Notes: generated from the sequence alone by a model not told the origin. Positions 34,846-44,040 are shown, numbered from the stretch's first letter. The stretch: DNA of 64,000 nucleotides from Xanthomonas sp. DAR 35659 (GCF_041242975.1 NZ_CP162488.1:62001-126000); one strand, 5' to 3'. Numbers and translations: made by a program.

Positions 34846-35107
34846 GTGGCTGGCGGCGATCGTGCTGGGCCTGCCGCTGGCGGTGGGCGTGGTGGGGCTG
34901 TGCGTGCTGCTGTGGCCGGGTGCGCTACAGGTGCATACGCTGCCCTGGCTGCTGCTGATGTTCCCGCTGTGGATCGGCGCGATGGCGCTGGCGTTCGTGT
35001 TCCGCAGCGGCGCGCGCGCCTGGCTGTGGCTGGGCGCGGCGACCCTGTTGTGCCACGCCGCGATCTACGCGTTGAAGGCCGCCGGCATCGTGCAGGTGGC
35101 GGCATGA
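34835..35107 (+). CDS. DUF3649-like membrane protein of iron-uptake operon
   Basis: A 90-residue protein with three transmembrane helices (WLAAIVLGLPLAVGVVGLCV, LPWLLLMFPLWIGAMALAFV, WLGAATLLCHAAIYALKAAG). CGGAGG in the preceding gene lies 8 bp before the ATG, which is why this start is chosen over the upstream GTG. By position and topology it corresponds to the DUF3649 partner seen between DUF3325 and PepSY genes. It overlaps the next start by ATGA, indicating translational coupling. Confidence 0.7.
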   Translation: MWARWLAAIVLGLPLAVGVVGLCVLLWPGALQVHTLPWLLLMFPLWIGAMALAFVFRSGARAWLWLGAATLLCHAAIYALKAAGIVQVAA

Positions 35108-36651
35108 AGGCGGCGACCCTGCGCCAGTTCCTCGCGGCGCATAGCTGGATGGGCCTGCTCGCCGGCATGGCCTTGTTCATCGCCTTCTACGCCGGCGCGA
35201 TCACCGTGTTCTCGCACGCACTCAACGACTGGCCGCGCCCGGCCGCCGCGGTCGCGCCGCCGCCGCAGAATCCCGAGCAGGCGGCGCAGGCGCTGGCCGA
35301 TGCGGTGCTGGCGCGGCATCCGGCGCTGGCGGCGTCGTTCACGCTGAACCTGCCGGGCGAGCATGGGGCGCAGCCGCGGCTGCTTGCCTATGGGCCGGCG
35401 GCGCAGCCGTTCGGCGGTATCGTGCAGTTCCAGCCTGGCGCCGACGGGCGGCCGGTGCAGTTGCCGCAGCGCAGCGGGTTCGTCGATTTCCTGTACGACC
35501 TGCATTTCACCGCAGGCTTGCCGCGCACCTTCGGCCTCTACCTGTTCGGCGTGGTCTGCATCCTGTACGGCCTGGCGCTGGTCAGCGGCGTGGTGCTGTA
35601 CGCGCCGGTGTTCCTGAAGGACCTGTTCGCGCTGCGGTTGGGGCGCAACGTCAAGCGCTTCTGGCAGGACGCGCACAACGTGGTCGGCATGCTGTCGCTG
35701 CCGTTCCACGTGATCTTCGCCTGGTCCGGCGCGGTGCTGGCGCTGGGCGTGCTGTTGCTGGCGCCGTTCCAGTACCTGGTGTTCGACGGCAAGCTGATGC
35801 AGGTGCTGGAACCGGACCTGGAACTGGCGCCGCACGCGCAACCGGCGCAGCGCGCGCTGCCGCCGCTGCCGGTGGCCGAATTGCTGGCGCGGGCGCGCGC
35901 GGCCAACCCGGGATTCGTGCCGGAAAGCCTGTCCTTCCACGATGCCGGCGATGCCAATGCGCGCGTGGAGATCTATGGGCATCAGGCGCAGCGCCGGCTC
36001 AATACGCTGGCCGGCGTGGCCATGGAGGCGGCCACCGGCAAGGTGCTGCGGGTGCTGGCGCCGCAGAGCATGTCGCCCGGTGTGGCGGCGCTGCGCGGGT
36101 TGCAGGCGCTGCACTACGCCAATTACGGCGGCGCGCCATTGCAGTGGCTGTACTTCCTGCTCGGCCTGGGCGGCGCCTTCCTGTTTTACAGCGGCAACCT
36201 GCTGTGGGTGGAGGCGCGGCGCAAGCGGCGCCAGCAGGCGCAGCCGTGGCGCACGCATGTGCTGGCGCGGCTCACGCTCGGCGTCTGCCTGGGCTGCGTG
36301 GCCGGGGTGTCGGCGTTGTTCGTCGCCGCGCGGCTGTTGCCGCCCGGGCAGGAACGCCACGTGTACTACGCGGTGTTCGCGCTCGGCGTGGCCTGGGCGC
36401 TGCTGCGCCCCACCGCGCGCGGCGCGTACGAGCTGCTGCTGGCCTGCGCCGTGCTGACCGCGCTGGTGCCGCTGGCCGGGTTGCGCGGCGCCGAGGGCTG
36501 GGTGGCGCCGTGGAGCAGCCCGCTGCTGCTGGCGGTGGACGGCTGCGCCCTGGCGCTGGCCTGGGTGTACTGGCAGATCGCGCGCGCGACCCGCCACCGT
36601 GGCCGCAACGGCGATCCCAACAGCGTCTGGGCGCTGCCGGCGAAGGCCTGA
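35104..36651 (+). CDS. PepSY-domain membrane protein, probable siderophore-iron reductase
   Basis: A 515-residue inner-membrane protein. The N-terminal LRQFLAAHSWMGLLAGMALF helix, a periplasmic domain to ~residue 135, a second helix pair (YLFGVVCILYGLALVSGVVL), and a conserved WQDAHNVVGMLSLPFHVIFA helix with two histidines likely to bind haem match the PepSY-associated TM family (PiuB/FoxB). Later helices include LHYANYGGAPLQWLYFLLGL and three more at the C-terminus. Such proteins reduce ferric siderophores in the periplasm. The position behind the TonB receptor and DUF3325/DUF3649 supports this. Confidence 0.85.
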   Translation: MKAATLRQFLAAHSWMGLLAGMALFIAFYAGAITVFSHALNDWPRPAAAVAPPPQNPEQAAQALADAVLARHPALAASFTLNLPGEHGAQPRLLAYGPAAQPFGGIVQFQPGADGRPVQLPQRSGFVDFLYDLHFTAGLPRTFGLYLFGVVCILYGLALVSGVVLYAPVFLKDLFALRLGRNVKRFWQDAHNVVGMLSLPFHVIFAWSGAVLALGVLLLAPFQYLVFDGKLMQVLEPDLELAPHAQPAQRALPPLPVAELLARARAANPGFVPESLSFHDAGDANARVEIYGHQAQRRLNTLAGVAMEAATGKVLRVLAPQSMSPGVAALRGLQALHYANYGGAPLQWLYFLLGLGGAFLFYSGNLLWVEARRKRRQQAQPWRTHVLARLTLGVCLGCVAGVSALFVAARLLPPGQERHVYYAVFALGVAWALLRPTARGAYELLLACAVLTALVPLAGLRGAEGWVAPWSSPLLLAVDGCALALAWVYWQIARATRHRGRNGDPNSVWALPAKA

Positions 36652-36888
36652 ACCCGGCGCGGCGCGGGCACCCGCGCCGTCATTGCGCGCCGGCCCGCGA
36701 CGGCGCCACGTGCCGCATCGCGCGGGCAGCGGCCTGCATGCGCGGCGGCGGAAAAGTGGACATTCCCGCGCCGGTGCTTTCTCATGTACGCGGAAGTCGA
36801 AGTCTGCAGCGTTGGCGCTGGGTGGCGCACGGCGGGTTTTGTGACCGTCTCCACCTTCAGCTCCGCGCCGCTGCGTACAGGGGATCGC

Positions 36889-38070
36889 ATGCACCAACGC
36901 TACGAAGGACCGCCCGACCCCGTGTCCGGCGAGGCCTACGCCAGGCAGTTGCGCAACGGCTTCGCCGCGTTGCGCTTCGATCCGCCGCTGGAACAGGCCT
37001 ACCGCCGCTACATCGCCTCGACCATGGGCTTCGCGCAGCGCGTGGCCGCGTCGCTGGGCGTGCTGATCGCGCTGGCGCTGTTGACCTGGGATGCATGGCA
37101 TTTCGGCTGGAGCGGCAGCACCGGGCTGGTCGGCTACGCGGTGGCGATCCGCGCCGCCACCCTGCTGGCGCTGCTGTGGGTGGCGGTGTCGATCCATCGT
37201 GCGTCCACGCACGGGCCAGGGCGGGCGGCGCTGCTGCTGCTGGTCGGCGGCACCGGGCTGGTGCTGTCGAGCATCGGCTATCCGCCGCAGGAATTGCGCT
37301 ATGCCGCGGCGGTGATGACGCTGGTGATCGTCGCCGGCTTCTTCCCGCTGGGCCTGGCCTTGTGGCAGAGCGTGGCGGTGGCGCTCGCGTTGTGCGCGAT
37401 CAGCGCCGCCGCCGCGCAGCTGTTGCTGGACGGCCCGGCGCGCGACGCCTACCTGCGGCTGCAATGGTTGCTGTGGGCGGCGGTGCCGATCGGCGCGGTC
37501 GGCGGCTACCTGCGCGAGCATTCGCGTCGCGAAGGATTTCTGCAGCGGCGGGTACGCGACGACGAGGCCTTGCGCGATGCGCTGACCGGCCTTGGCGATC
37601 GCCGCCGTTTCGAAGAGCACCTGGCGGTGGCGCTGGCCGAAACCCGGCGCCTGCAGCGCGGATTGGCGTTGATCCTGGTCGAACTGGATGGATACGCCGC
37701 CTTCGTGCAGCGCTACGGCGCGCAGGAGGCCGATCGCGCCGTGGTGGACGTGGCCGAGGTGCTGCAATGCCTGCTGCGGCCGATGGACGTGACCATGCGC
37801 ATCGAGGCCGATCGCTTCGCACTGGTGCTGTACGACGCCAGCGGCGCGCACCTGCGGCAGGTGGCGCCGGCGTTGCGCGACATGGTCGAGCTGCTGGCGA
37901 TCGCGCACGCCGACATGGCCAACGAACAGCTCGGCGTCAGCGTCGGCGCCCTGCTCGCCACGCCCGCCGACACCGCTGCAACCCTGATGCAACGTGCCGA
38001 GGACTTGCTGCTGCGCGCGCGCATCGGCGGCGGCAACCAGGTGGTGCTGGCCGAGGACACGGGTTGGTAG
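36889..38070 (+). CDS. Membrane-anchored degenerate GGDEF protein
   Basis: A 393-residue protein with an N-terminal six-helix membrane sensor block (about residues 50-205; for example VAASLGVLIALALLTWDAW, AAVMTLVIVAGFFPLGLALW) and a C-terminal GGDEF-type domain. The entry motif DALTGLGDRRRFEEHL is intact, but the active-site loop reads RIEADRFALVL where active cyclases have R-x-G-G-D/E-E-F. Loss of the GG and of the catalytic acidic pair makes c-di-GMP synthesis unlikely, so it may be a receptor or a decayed enzyme. The 3' end of this gene has been copied downstream (38500-38600 and 39270-39340). Confidence 0.85.
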   Translation: MHQRYEGPPDPVSGEAYARQLRNGFAALRFDPPLEQAYRRYIASTMGFAQRVAASLGVLIALALLTWDAWHFGWSGSTGLVGYAVAIRAATLLALLWVAVSIHRASTHGPGRAALLLLVGGTGLVLSSIGYPPQELRYAAAVMTLVIVAGFFPLGLALWQSVAVALALCAISAAAAQLLLDGPARDAYLRLQWLLWAAVPIGAVGGYLREHSRREGFLQRRVRDDEALRDALTGLGDRRRFEEHLAVALAETRRLQRGLALILVELDGYAAFVQRYGAQEADRAVVDVAEVLQCLLRPMDVTMRIEADRFALVLYDASGAHLRQVAPALRDMVELLAIAHADMANEQLGVSVGALLATPADTAATLMQRAEDLLLRARIGGGNQVVLAEDTGW

Positions 38071-38151
38071 GACCGTCGCGTGAGCGTCGGTCGGGAGCGC
38101 ATTACGCTGGCGACCGTGGATGGGTTGGTGTCCCGCGCAATGGCGCTTTCC

Positions 38152-38645
38152 ATGCAGACGAGAAAAATCGCGCTGCTCCTTGTGATGGTGGTGGCAGCGG
38201 TGGTGCAAGGATGCGTCGGTTTCGACCTGCTCCCGCCCAACCCGGTGTCCAAATCCATCGACCGCAACGACGATGCCGACCGCTTGCGCGAGAAGATGCA
38301 GCAGGCGGAACGCGATGCGGTGATGCGCGTGCGCCGGATGGAACACGCCTGTGAGCCGCCCGATGAGCCGATGCAGCGGGACTACGCGTATTCCATGTGG
38401 CCGATGTAGCCAAGATTCCCGATGCGTTCTGTACCAGCAAGGCGGCGCAACAACACTGGCAGCGCGGACCGGTGCAAGACGCATGGCACGCACGCAGCGG
38501 CGACGGCCGTCGAGCATGGGCCGTCGAACATGCCGACGCGGCAGCGAAGCGGGTGAGTGCCAGCATCGGCGACGTGCTGGCGGCTGGTAGCGTCCCCATG
38601 CGCTGCCATGCCATGCTGGTGAGACGGGCATCGTGGTGGAGGTGA
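38152..38645 (+). pseudogene. Decayed first copy of tandem exported-protein family
   Basis: The first frame (to ~38395) reads QTRKIALLLVMVVAAVVQGC and DDADRLREKMQQ, aligning with the paralogue at 38649 (DDADEMRNRLQR). At the YAYS position, a one-base change shifts frame to ADVAKIPDAFCTSKAAQQHW, matching DVAKIPDAYWTSAAARRHW. The tail after RGPVQD diverges into a stretch resembling the GGDEF gene (EHADAAAKRVSASIGDVLA against AHADMANEQLGVSVGALLA). Thus a broken duplicate, no longer coding one protein. Confidence 0.7.
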
Positions 38646-38648
38646 AGG

Positions 38649-39206
38649 GTGCGCTTGGTCAAGCTGTCGACGCTTCTTTTGCTGGAGTCTGTGATCGCGA
38701 CGGCCATCGCCTTGCATGGCTATCTCGGGCTCATGGCGTTGCCGTCGAACCCGGTGTCGGACTACTTGCGCTACGGTTCCGACGACGCCGACGAGATGCG
38801 CAATCGACTGCAACGCAGCGGACTTGGCGGGGTCACGCATATACGCAGCGTGCTCCACGCCTGCAAGTCCATCGGATTTCTCGACGGCTTCGCCTACACC
38901 TATATCGTGGATGTCGCGAAAATTCCCGATGCCTACTGGACCAGCGCCGCCGCGCGGCGTCATTGGCATCGCGGTCCATTCCAGGACGTTACGGAGCAGC
39001 GCATTTTGGAGGACGCGAGCCGGCCCTGGGGAGCGATACCGAGATGCCATAGGGCTCCTTCGATGAATTCATCGCGTTTCGTGGTCACCTTCCTGTACGA
39101 CGAATCGGGCCATCTTGGTCCGCGAACCCCGTCTTCCAAGGGAGCGGGGGTGATGGCCTACGATACGCAGACATCCACGCTCTACGTGGACTACTCCGGG
39201 AGTTGA
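38649..39206 (+). CDS. Hypothetical exported protein, tandem copy 2
   Basis: A 185-residue protein from GTG 38649 with a signal-anchor (STLLLLESVIATAIALHGYL). The core GFLDGFAYTYIVDVAKIPDA and YWTSAAARRHWHRGPFQD followed by SSRFVVTFLYDESGHLGPRT is shared with the next gene (about half identical by eye). One cysteine near residue 75 and another near 138 may pair. The family is not recognised; it appears specific to this locus. The GTG start is supported by identity of the MRL start with the neighbour. Confidence 0.6.
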   Translation: MRLVKLSTLLLLESVIATAIALHGYLGLMALPSNPVSDYLRYGSDDADEMRNRLQRSGLGGVTHIRSVLHACKSIGFLDGFAYTYIVDVAKIPDAYWTSAAARRHWHRGPFQDVTEQRILEDASRPWGAIPRCHRAPSMNSSRFVVTFLYDESGHLGPRTPSSKGAGVMAYDTQTSTLYVDYSGS

Positions 39207-39269
39207 CGCTCCTGCGTGGACGCGGCCTGCATTGCGACGGCGTGATCGAGGGCGGCGACGCCATGCTGC

Positions 39270-39340
39270 TGCAACGCGCACGCATCGGCGGCGGCGACCA
39301 GGTGGCGCTGGCCGGGGACACGACGGGTAGCGCTGGGCGG
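39270..39340 (+). pseudogene. Remnant of the GGDEF gene 3' end
   Basis: The bases from about 39270 read MLLQRARIGGGDQVALAGDT, clearly homologous to the last 25 codons of the GGDEF gene (LLLRARIGGGNQVVLAEDTG, ending at 38070). This shows that the duplicated unit spanned the 3' end of that gene plus the exported-protein gene. Confidence 0.75.
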
Positions 39341-39390
39341 TGCGGCATGCGAGGGTAGCGGGTGTGGAGAGCGTTTCGCCGAGGTGATCG

Positions 39391-39918
39391 ATGCGTCTGC
39401 TCAAGCCGTTGCGGGTTCTCGCGCTGTGGTTGGTGATCCCCTTGGGGGCGATCGTGCAGTTGCAGACGGCCGGCATGATGCTGCACAGCTACAAGGCTGT
39501 CGGCGCAATGCGCGATCAACTGCGGCGCAGCGGGCTGGACCAGGTCACCTCCCTGCGCGGGATACCGCAATTCTGCGAGGACGTGGGATTTCTCGATGGA
39601 TTTTTCTATTCCTATGCCGTCGATGTGGCGAGGATTCCCGATGCCTACTGGGCCACTGCGGCCGCGCGGCAGCACTGGCAGCGTGGTCCCTTCGACCTCG
39701 CCAAGCAGTTCGAGCTGGAGCACTGGGCCGAACCCGAATCCCCCCTGATTAAAGGTTGCCCCACGTTTCCCGTGGCAACGTCCTCGCGCTTCGTGGTCAC
39801 CTTCTTTTTCAGCGAATCGGACGAACTTGGCCCGCAGACCGAGTTCACCAAGGGCGCGGGCGTGATGGTCTACGACACCCGGACATCCAGGCTGTACTGG
39901 AAGTACTCCGGCTCGTAG
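39391..39918 (+). CDS. Hypothetical exported protein, tandem copy 3
   Basis: A 175-residue protein with an N-terminal hydrophobic segment (VLALWLVIPLGAIVQLQTAG) and the family core GFLDGFFYSYAVDVARIPDA, YWATAAARQHWQRGPF and SSRFVVTFFFSESDELGPQT ending in a RLYWKYSGS tail. It is the best-preserved member of the tandem array that starts at 38152. Being intact suggests selection, yet no function can be named. It is convergent with the esterase at 39959. Confidence 0.6.
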   Translation: MRLLKPLRVLALWLVIPLGAIVQLQTAGMMLHSYKAVGAMRDQLRRSGLDQVTSLRGIPQFCEDVGFLDGFFYSYAVDVARIPDAYWATAAARQHWQRGPFDLAKQFELEHWAEPESPLIKGCPTFPVATSSRFVVTFFFSESDELGPQTEFTKGAGVMVYDTRTSRLYWKYSGS

Positions 39919-39958
39919 CAGAGGGTCGTGCGGATGCCGTGGATGACGGCGAACCGGC

Positions 39959-41623
39959 TCACAACGTCCCGCGCTGCACGAACGGCACCTGCTGATAGAG
40001 CCGGCGCTCGCCGCCGCGCGGGTCGTGCGCCAGGCGGCTGTCGGTATCGAACAGCATGGTCTCGCGCCGCGCCAGCGAATACGGTGCCCAGTGCGGCAGG
40101 CCGGCATGGTTGGGATCGCCATGGCGGGCGAAGGCGAGCAACGCCTCGCTCATCACATCGGCCATGCGCTGCGCCTGCGCACCGTCGCCGGTGCGCGACC
40201 CGGGCTGGCGGATATTGTCGAACACCAGCGGGATGTCCAGGGTGTGGAAGGCGCCGAACTTGCCGCCGTCCAGCGGCGAACCCCAATCCAGTTGATAGGC
40301 CCAGGTCGGCGCGCCCTGCCGCGCGCGCGCCTCGGCTTCCTCGATCGCGCCGCGCCACGAGCGCCCGGCGGTGGTCGCGGCGAAGAACACCTCGCTCGGC
40401 GTGTAGTGCGGATACAAGCGCCGGTATTCGGCGATCACCACCTGCGGCAGCAGGTCCACGTATTGTTCCTGCTCCAGTTTGGCCGGCAGCGTGTCCCAGG
40501 TCAGCGCGAAGTTGGCTGGATCGTTGCCGAGGAAGGCGCGGGTCTCGTCGTGGGTGTTGCCGATCACCATCGGGATCCGCGCCGATTGCCGTGGTGCGTC
40601 CGGCCAGAACGGATGCCGGTGCAGCGCCTGCGCATCCAGCACCGGGCCCAGGTACAGGGAGGTGTTCTCCACCCGCGATGGATCGCGCATGCGCGTGGCC
40701 TCGAGCAGGCGCTGCATGGGCAGCGTGCGTAACGCGTCCAGGCGCGCGGGATCGAGTTCCAGCGCCTGCAGCAGCACTTGCGCGCGCTGCGTGGCCGCGC
40801 GCGGCCCGGCGGCGGTGACCTGCTGGCCGCTCATGGTCCAGGCGCGATGGAACAGGCCCTGCGCGGCCGGCATCGACATCAGCGTGGCGATCTTGGCGCC
40901 GCCGCCGGACTGGCCGAACACGGTGACGTTGCCGGCATCGCCGCCGAACTCGGCCGCGTGCGCGCGCACCCACTGCAACGCCTGCACCAGGTCCAGCTGG
41001 CCGACATTGCCGGACGCTGCGAACGCGGCGCCGCCGAGCTGCGCCAGGTACAGGTAGCCGAAGGCGTTGAGGCGATGGTTGACGCTGATCACCACCACGT
41101 CGCCGCGCCGGCACAGGCGCGCGCCATCGTACAGCGGGTCGCTGCCGGAGCCGTTGTTGTAGGCGCCGCCGTGGATGTAGAACAGGATCGGGCGTTTCGC
41201 GCCGTCGCGCAGGCCGGGCGTCCACACGTTGAGGAACAGGCAGTCCTCGCTGACCGGCTCGAGCTTGAGTTGCGGCGCGGACGCGGCATAGCCGCTGCAG
41301 TCGCGCACGCCGCGCCAGGGCGCTTCCGGCAGCGCCGGCTGGAAGCGGCGCGGCGCGGTGTCGGCGCCGTAGGGGATGCCCTTGAAGACCTGCACGCCCT
41401 GGTCGCGGTCGCCACGGATGCGGCCGCCGCGGGTGCGCGCCAGCGGCGCATCCGCCGCCGGGCGTGTGGCCGCGGCCGCGGCGGCGCCGAGGGGCAGGGC
41501 ACCGCCCAACGCCAGGGCGCCGAGCGCGCTGCCGTGCAGGAAGCGGCGCCGGCCATGGTCGGCGGGGGCTATCGGCGCGCCAGTGGCGGATGCGCTTGGT
41601 GGCGGGAAGGCGGGCGTCTTCAT
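39959..41623 (-). CDS. Exported type-B carboxylesterase
   Basis: A 554-residue alpha/beta-hydrolase with a twin-arginine signal (GRRRFLHGSALGALALGGAL). Carboxylesterase-B features are complete: EDCLFLNVWTP near residue 125, oxyanion IHGGAYNNGS, nucleophile elbow VTVFGQSGGGAK (Ser), and catalytic His in KFGAFHTLDIPLVFDN. Bacterial enzymes of this family cleave aryl or alkyl esters, including feruloyl or other esters on plant polymers. It lies beside the acetylesterase at 41810 on the same strand, 186 bp apart, in the right arm of the uronate cluster, so a role in de-esterifying pectin fragments is plausible but not proven. Confidence 0.85.
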   Translation of the reverse strand: MKTPAFPPPSASATGAPIAPADHGRRRFLHGSALGALALGGALPLGAAAAAATRPAADAPLARTRGGRIRGDRDQGVQVFKGIPYGADTAPRRFQPALPEAPWRGVRDCSGYAASAPQLKLEPVSEDCLFLNVWTPGLRDGAKRPILFYIHGGAYNNGSGSDPLYDGARLCRRGDVVVISVNHRLNAFGYLYLAQLGGAAFAASGNVGQLDLVQALQWVRAHAAEFGGDAGNVTVFGQSGGGAKIATLMSMPAAQGLFHRAWTMSGQQVTAAGPRAATQRAQVLLQALELDPARLDALRTLPMQRLLEATRMRDPSRVENTSLYLGPVLDAQALHRHPFWPDAPRQSARIPMVIGNTHDETRAFLGNDPANFALTWDTLPAKLEQEQYVDLLPQVVIAEYRRLYPHYTPSEVFFAATTAGRSWRGAIEEAEARARQGAPTWAYQLDWGSPLDGGKFGAFHTLDIPLVFDNIRQPGSRTGDGAQAQRMADVMSEALLAFARHGDPNHAGLPHWAPYSLARRETMLFDTDSRLAHDPRGGERRLYQQVPFVQRGTL

Positions 41624-41809
41624 GCGTGGCGGAGTCCGAGTGCGAGCGTGGCCGGTGGCGGGCGATCGCCCGCGGCGGCGGAAAGGGGCGGCCGGGCGCG
41701 GTCCGGCAAGGTGGTTGTGCCGCCCGGCGGTACGCGGTGCGGCCGGGAGGGATCCACATGCGCGTGTCCGCTCATCGGGTGCGGCCTGTGGCGTGCGGCA
41801 TCGCGGCGG

Positions 41810-42943
41810 TTAGCGCGCAGGGGCGATCGGTGGGATCGGTGCCAGCGCGTCCGCCCCGCCCTGCACGCTGCGCATCCAGGCCAGCGCCAGCGACGGCCAG
41901 GCCGCCAGCGGCAGCCCGCCGATCCCGCGCGTGCCGAAGCCGTGGCCGCCATGCGCGAACAGATGCAGTTCCGCCGGCACCCCGGCCTGGCGCAGCGCCG
42001 CGTAGAACAGCAGGCTGTTCTCCACCGGCACCACGCGGTCGTCCTGCGCATGCACCAGGAAGGTCGGCGGCATCGCCGCGGTCACGCGGTTCTGCAGCGA
42101 ATAGGCGGTCATCGTGGCGGCATCGGGGTGTTTGCCGAGCAGGCGCAGGCGCGAGCCGGTGTGCGCGGCGGTCCCGCTGCCCATGTCGATGACCGGATAC
42201 AGCAGCAGCAGGAAGTCGGGCCGCGCGCTGAGCCGGTCGATCGCGTCGCGCGCCGGGTAGACGCGCTCGTCGTAGCGGGTGCCGAGGCTGGCGGCGACAT
42301 GCCCGCCGGCGGAGAAGCCGATCGCGCCGACGCGGTGCGGGTCCACGCCGTAGTCGGCGGCGCGTGCGCGGATCAGCCGCAGCGCGCGCTGCGCGTCGGC
42401 CAGCGGCAGGTCGCGCTGCGCCGCCGCGTCCGCGCCGGCGGCCTCGGCGTCGGGCAAGCGATAGCGCAGCACGAACAGGGTGATGCCGGCCTGTTCGGCG
42501 AAGATCGGCAGCAGGGCGGTGCCTTCCTTGTCCAGCACGATGCGCGCATAGCCGCCGCCGGGCGCGACCAGCAGGGCGCTGCCGTTCGGCGTCTTCGGCC
42601 GGTACACCACCAGATAGGGTTGGTAGCGGCCGCTGATGCTGCGGTCGGGCAGCGCCGGATCGTCGCTGCGCTCGACGATGCGCGCCTGCTCCGGGCCTGG
42701 CGCGGCACCGGGGGCAGGGCCTGGCCACAGCGGGATGCGCGCCGCCTGCTCGGCGGCGGTTTCGCTGCTCGGGTGATCGGCTGCCAGCGCGGGACCGGCA
42801 AGGCCAAGCGCCAGTGCCAGCAACGCGCCCAGCACGCCGAGCCGGCGCTGGCGCCAGGCCCGGCCCTGCCGGCCGCCGTCGTCGATGCTGCCGTCGGCCG
42901 CATCCGCAATGCCGCTGCGTCCCGTTGTCGTCGTGTTCCGCAT
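41810..42943 (-). CDS. Exported alpha/beta-hydrolase, acetylesterase-like
   Basis: A 377-residue protein with an N-terminal hydrophobic export signal at residues 35-55 (LGVLGALLALALGLAGPALA), then an esterase domain: YRPKTPNGSALLVAPGGGYA (oxyanion), VGAIGFSAGGHVAASLG (Ser), FLVHAQDDRVVP (Asp) and AHGGHGFGTRG (His). This is the BD-FAE/acetylxylan-esterase-like group. It is divergent from the FAH-family hydratase at 43179, with the putative LacI operator in the shared 235-bp promoter region, so it is probably induced with the uronate genes to remove acetyl groups. Confidence 0.85.
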   Translation of the reverse strand: MRNTTTTGRSGIADAADGSIDDGGRQGRAWRQRRLGVLGALLALALGLAGPALAADHPSSETAAEQAARIPLWPGPAPGAAPGPEQARIVERSDDPALPDRSISGRYQPYLVVYRPKTPNGSALLVAPGGGYARIVLDKEGTALLPIFAEQAGITLFVLRYRLPDAEAAGADAAAQRDLPLADAQRALRLIRARAADYGVDPHRVGAIGFSAGGHVAASLGTRYDERVYPARDAIDRLSARPDFLLLLYPVIDMGSGTAAHTGSRLRLLGKHPDAATMTAYSLQNRVTAAMPPTFLVHAQDDRVVPVENSLLFYAALRQAGVPAELHLFAHGGHGFGTRGIGGLPLAAWPSLALAWMRSVQGGADALAPIPPIAPAR

Positions 42944-43097
42944 CCGTCGCCCTCCCAGGTCAAGGATGTGCAGCTAATCCGCTCGCACGGCACCGCGCAA
43001 GCGATGGGTACGCAGAACGGGGGAGGTCACAGCGCTTGCGCGAATCCCCCATCCCGAATGCCCAATCCCGGCTTTTTGCCGCACCGCACATTGCCAA

Positions 43098-43113
43098 TGA
43101 CACCGGTTTACCA
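43098..43113. promoter_or_regulatory. Putative LacI-family operator, copy 3
   Basis: TGACACCGGTTTACCA, matching copy 4 at 48344-48359 except for one base and the complement of the copies near 1373 and 1530 in the TGACACCG half. It lies 81 bp upstream of the hydratase/TRAP operon start and 155 bp upstream of the divergent esterase. Confidence 0.7.
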
Positions 43114-43178
43114 TATACAACTGCGCAATGCGCTGTCGATGCGCGATGCAGCAATCCCCCGATCCCACTCTTGCGGAG

Positions 43179-44003
43179 ATGCCCTTGAGCACTCATTCCG
43201 GCCCTTCGGATACGCCACCGTCCGCGTTGGCCGACATCGCGGCCCGCTTCGTCCAGGCCCGCCAACAGGGCGCTGCGCTGCCTGCGTTCCCCGGCACCAT
43301 TCCCGACGACCTGGAGACCGCCTATCGCGTGCAGGACCTGGCGATCGAGCAGTGGCCGGACCGGGTGGTCGGCTGGAAGGTCGGCTACATCGCCGCCGAA
43401 CGCCGCGACCATTCCGGCGACGAACGCCTGCTCGGCCCGATCTTCGCGCGCAACCTCTGGGATGCTACCGGTGGAACAACCGACATCCCGGTCTTCGCCG
43501 GCGGCTTCGGCGCGGTCGAGGCGGAGTACGTGATGCGCCTGGATGCGGACGTGCCGGCCGATCAGCTGCACTGGACCCCCGAACAGGCCGCGCAGGTGCC
43601 GTCCACCCTGTTCATCGGCGTGGAAGTGGCCAGCAGCCCGCTGGCCACGATCAACCAGTTGGGGCCGCGCGTGGTGATCTCCGACTTCGGCAACAACAAC
43701 GGCCTGCTGCTGGGGCCGGAGGTCGCCGACTGGACCACGCTGGACGAAGCGGCGCTGCTGGCGGAAACCTGGATCGAGGGCCAGCGCGTCGGCGCCGGCG
43801 GTGCCACGCTGCTGCCGGGCGGGTTGCGCGCGGCGTTCGCGTTCGCGCTGGCGCGGTCGGCGCGGCGCGGCCGGCCGCTCAAGCGCGGCGACCTGATCGC
43901 CACCGGCAATGCCACCGGCATCCACGACATCGCCATCGGCCAGCACGCCACGATCCGTTTCGAGGGCTACGGCGAATTGCAGTGCAGGGCGGTCGCGGCC
44001 TGA
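43179..44003 (+). CDS. 2-keto-4-pentenoate hydratase/FAH-family enzyme
   Basis: A 274-residue cytoplasmic protein of the MhpD-like fumarylacetoacetate-hydrolase family (TAYRVQDLAIEQWPDRVVGW K, EAEYVMRLDADVPAD, FIGVEVASSPL, SDFGNNNGLLLGPEV, GDLIATGNATGIHDIAIGQH). Acidic Mg2+ ligands lie in the VEAEY and FIGVEVAS blocks. MhpD relatives hydrate 2-keto-pentenoates; in a uronate operon it more likely handles a keto-deoxy sugar acid, but that is inference. Start is uncertain: ATG 43179 is listed, but TTG 43185 sits at ideal spacing from GGAG. It heads the TRAP operon, with the putative operator upstream. Confidence 0.8.
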   Translation: MPLSTHSGPSDTPPSALADIAARFVQARQQGAALPAFPGTIPDDLETAYRVQDLAIEQWPDRVVGWKVGYIAAERRDHSGDERLLGPIFARNLWDATGGTTDIPVFAGGFGAVEAEYVMRLDADVPADQLHWTPEQAAQVPSTLFIGVEVASSPLATINQLGPRVVISDFGNNNGLLLGPEVADWTTLDEAALLAETWIEGQRVGAGGATLLPGGLRAAFAFALARSARRGRPLKRGDLIATGNATGIHDIAIGQHATIRFEGYGELQCRAVAA

Positions 44004-44040
44004 GCCGCGGCACGCCGACCAACGCGCGGGAGGGCGCAGC

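Noticed and set aside
36889..38070. Active diguanylate cyclase
   Set aside because: The active-site loop reads EADRF, lacking the GG and acidic residues needed for catalysis.
35065..38631. An 1188-codon open frame on the minus strand
   Set aside because: It runs antisense through PepSY and GGDEF genes with Gln/Arg/His-rich composition, as expected for a complementary shadow in high-GC DNA.
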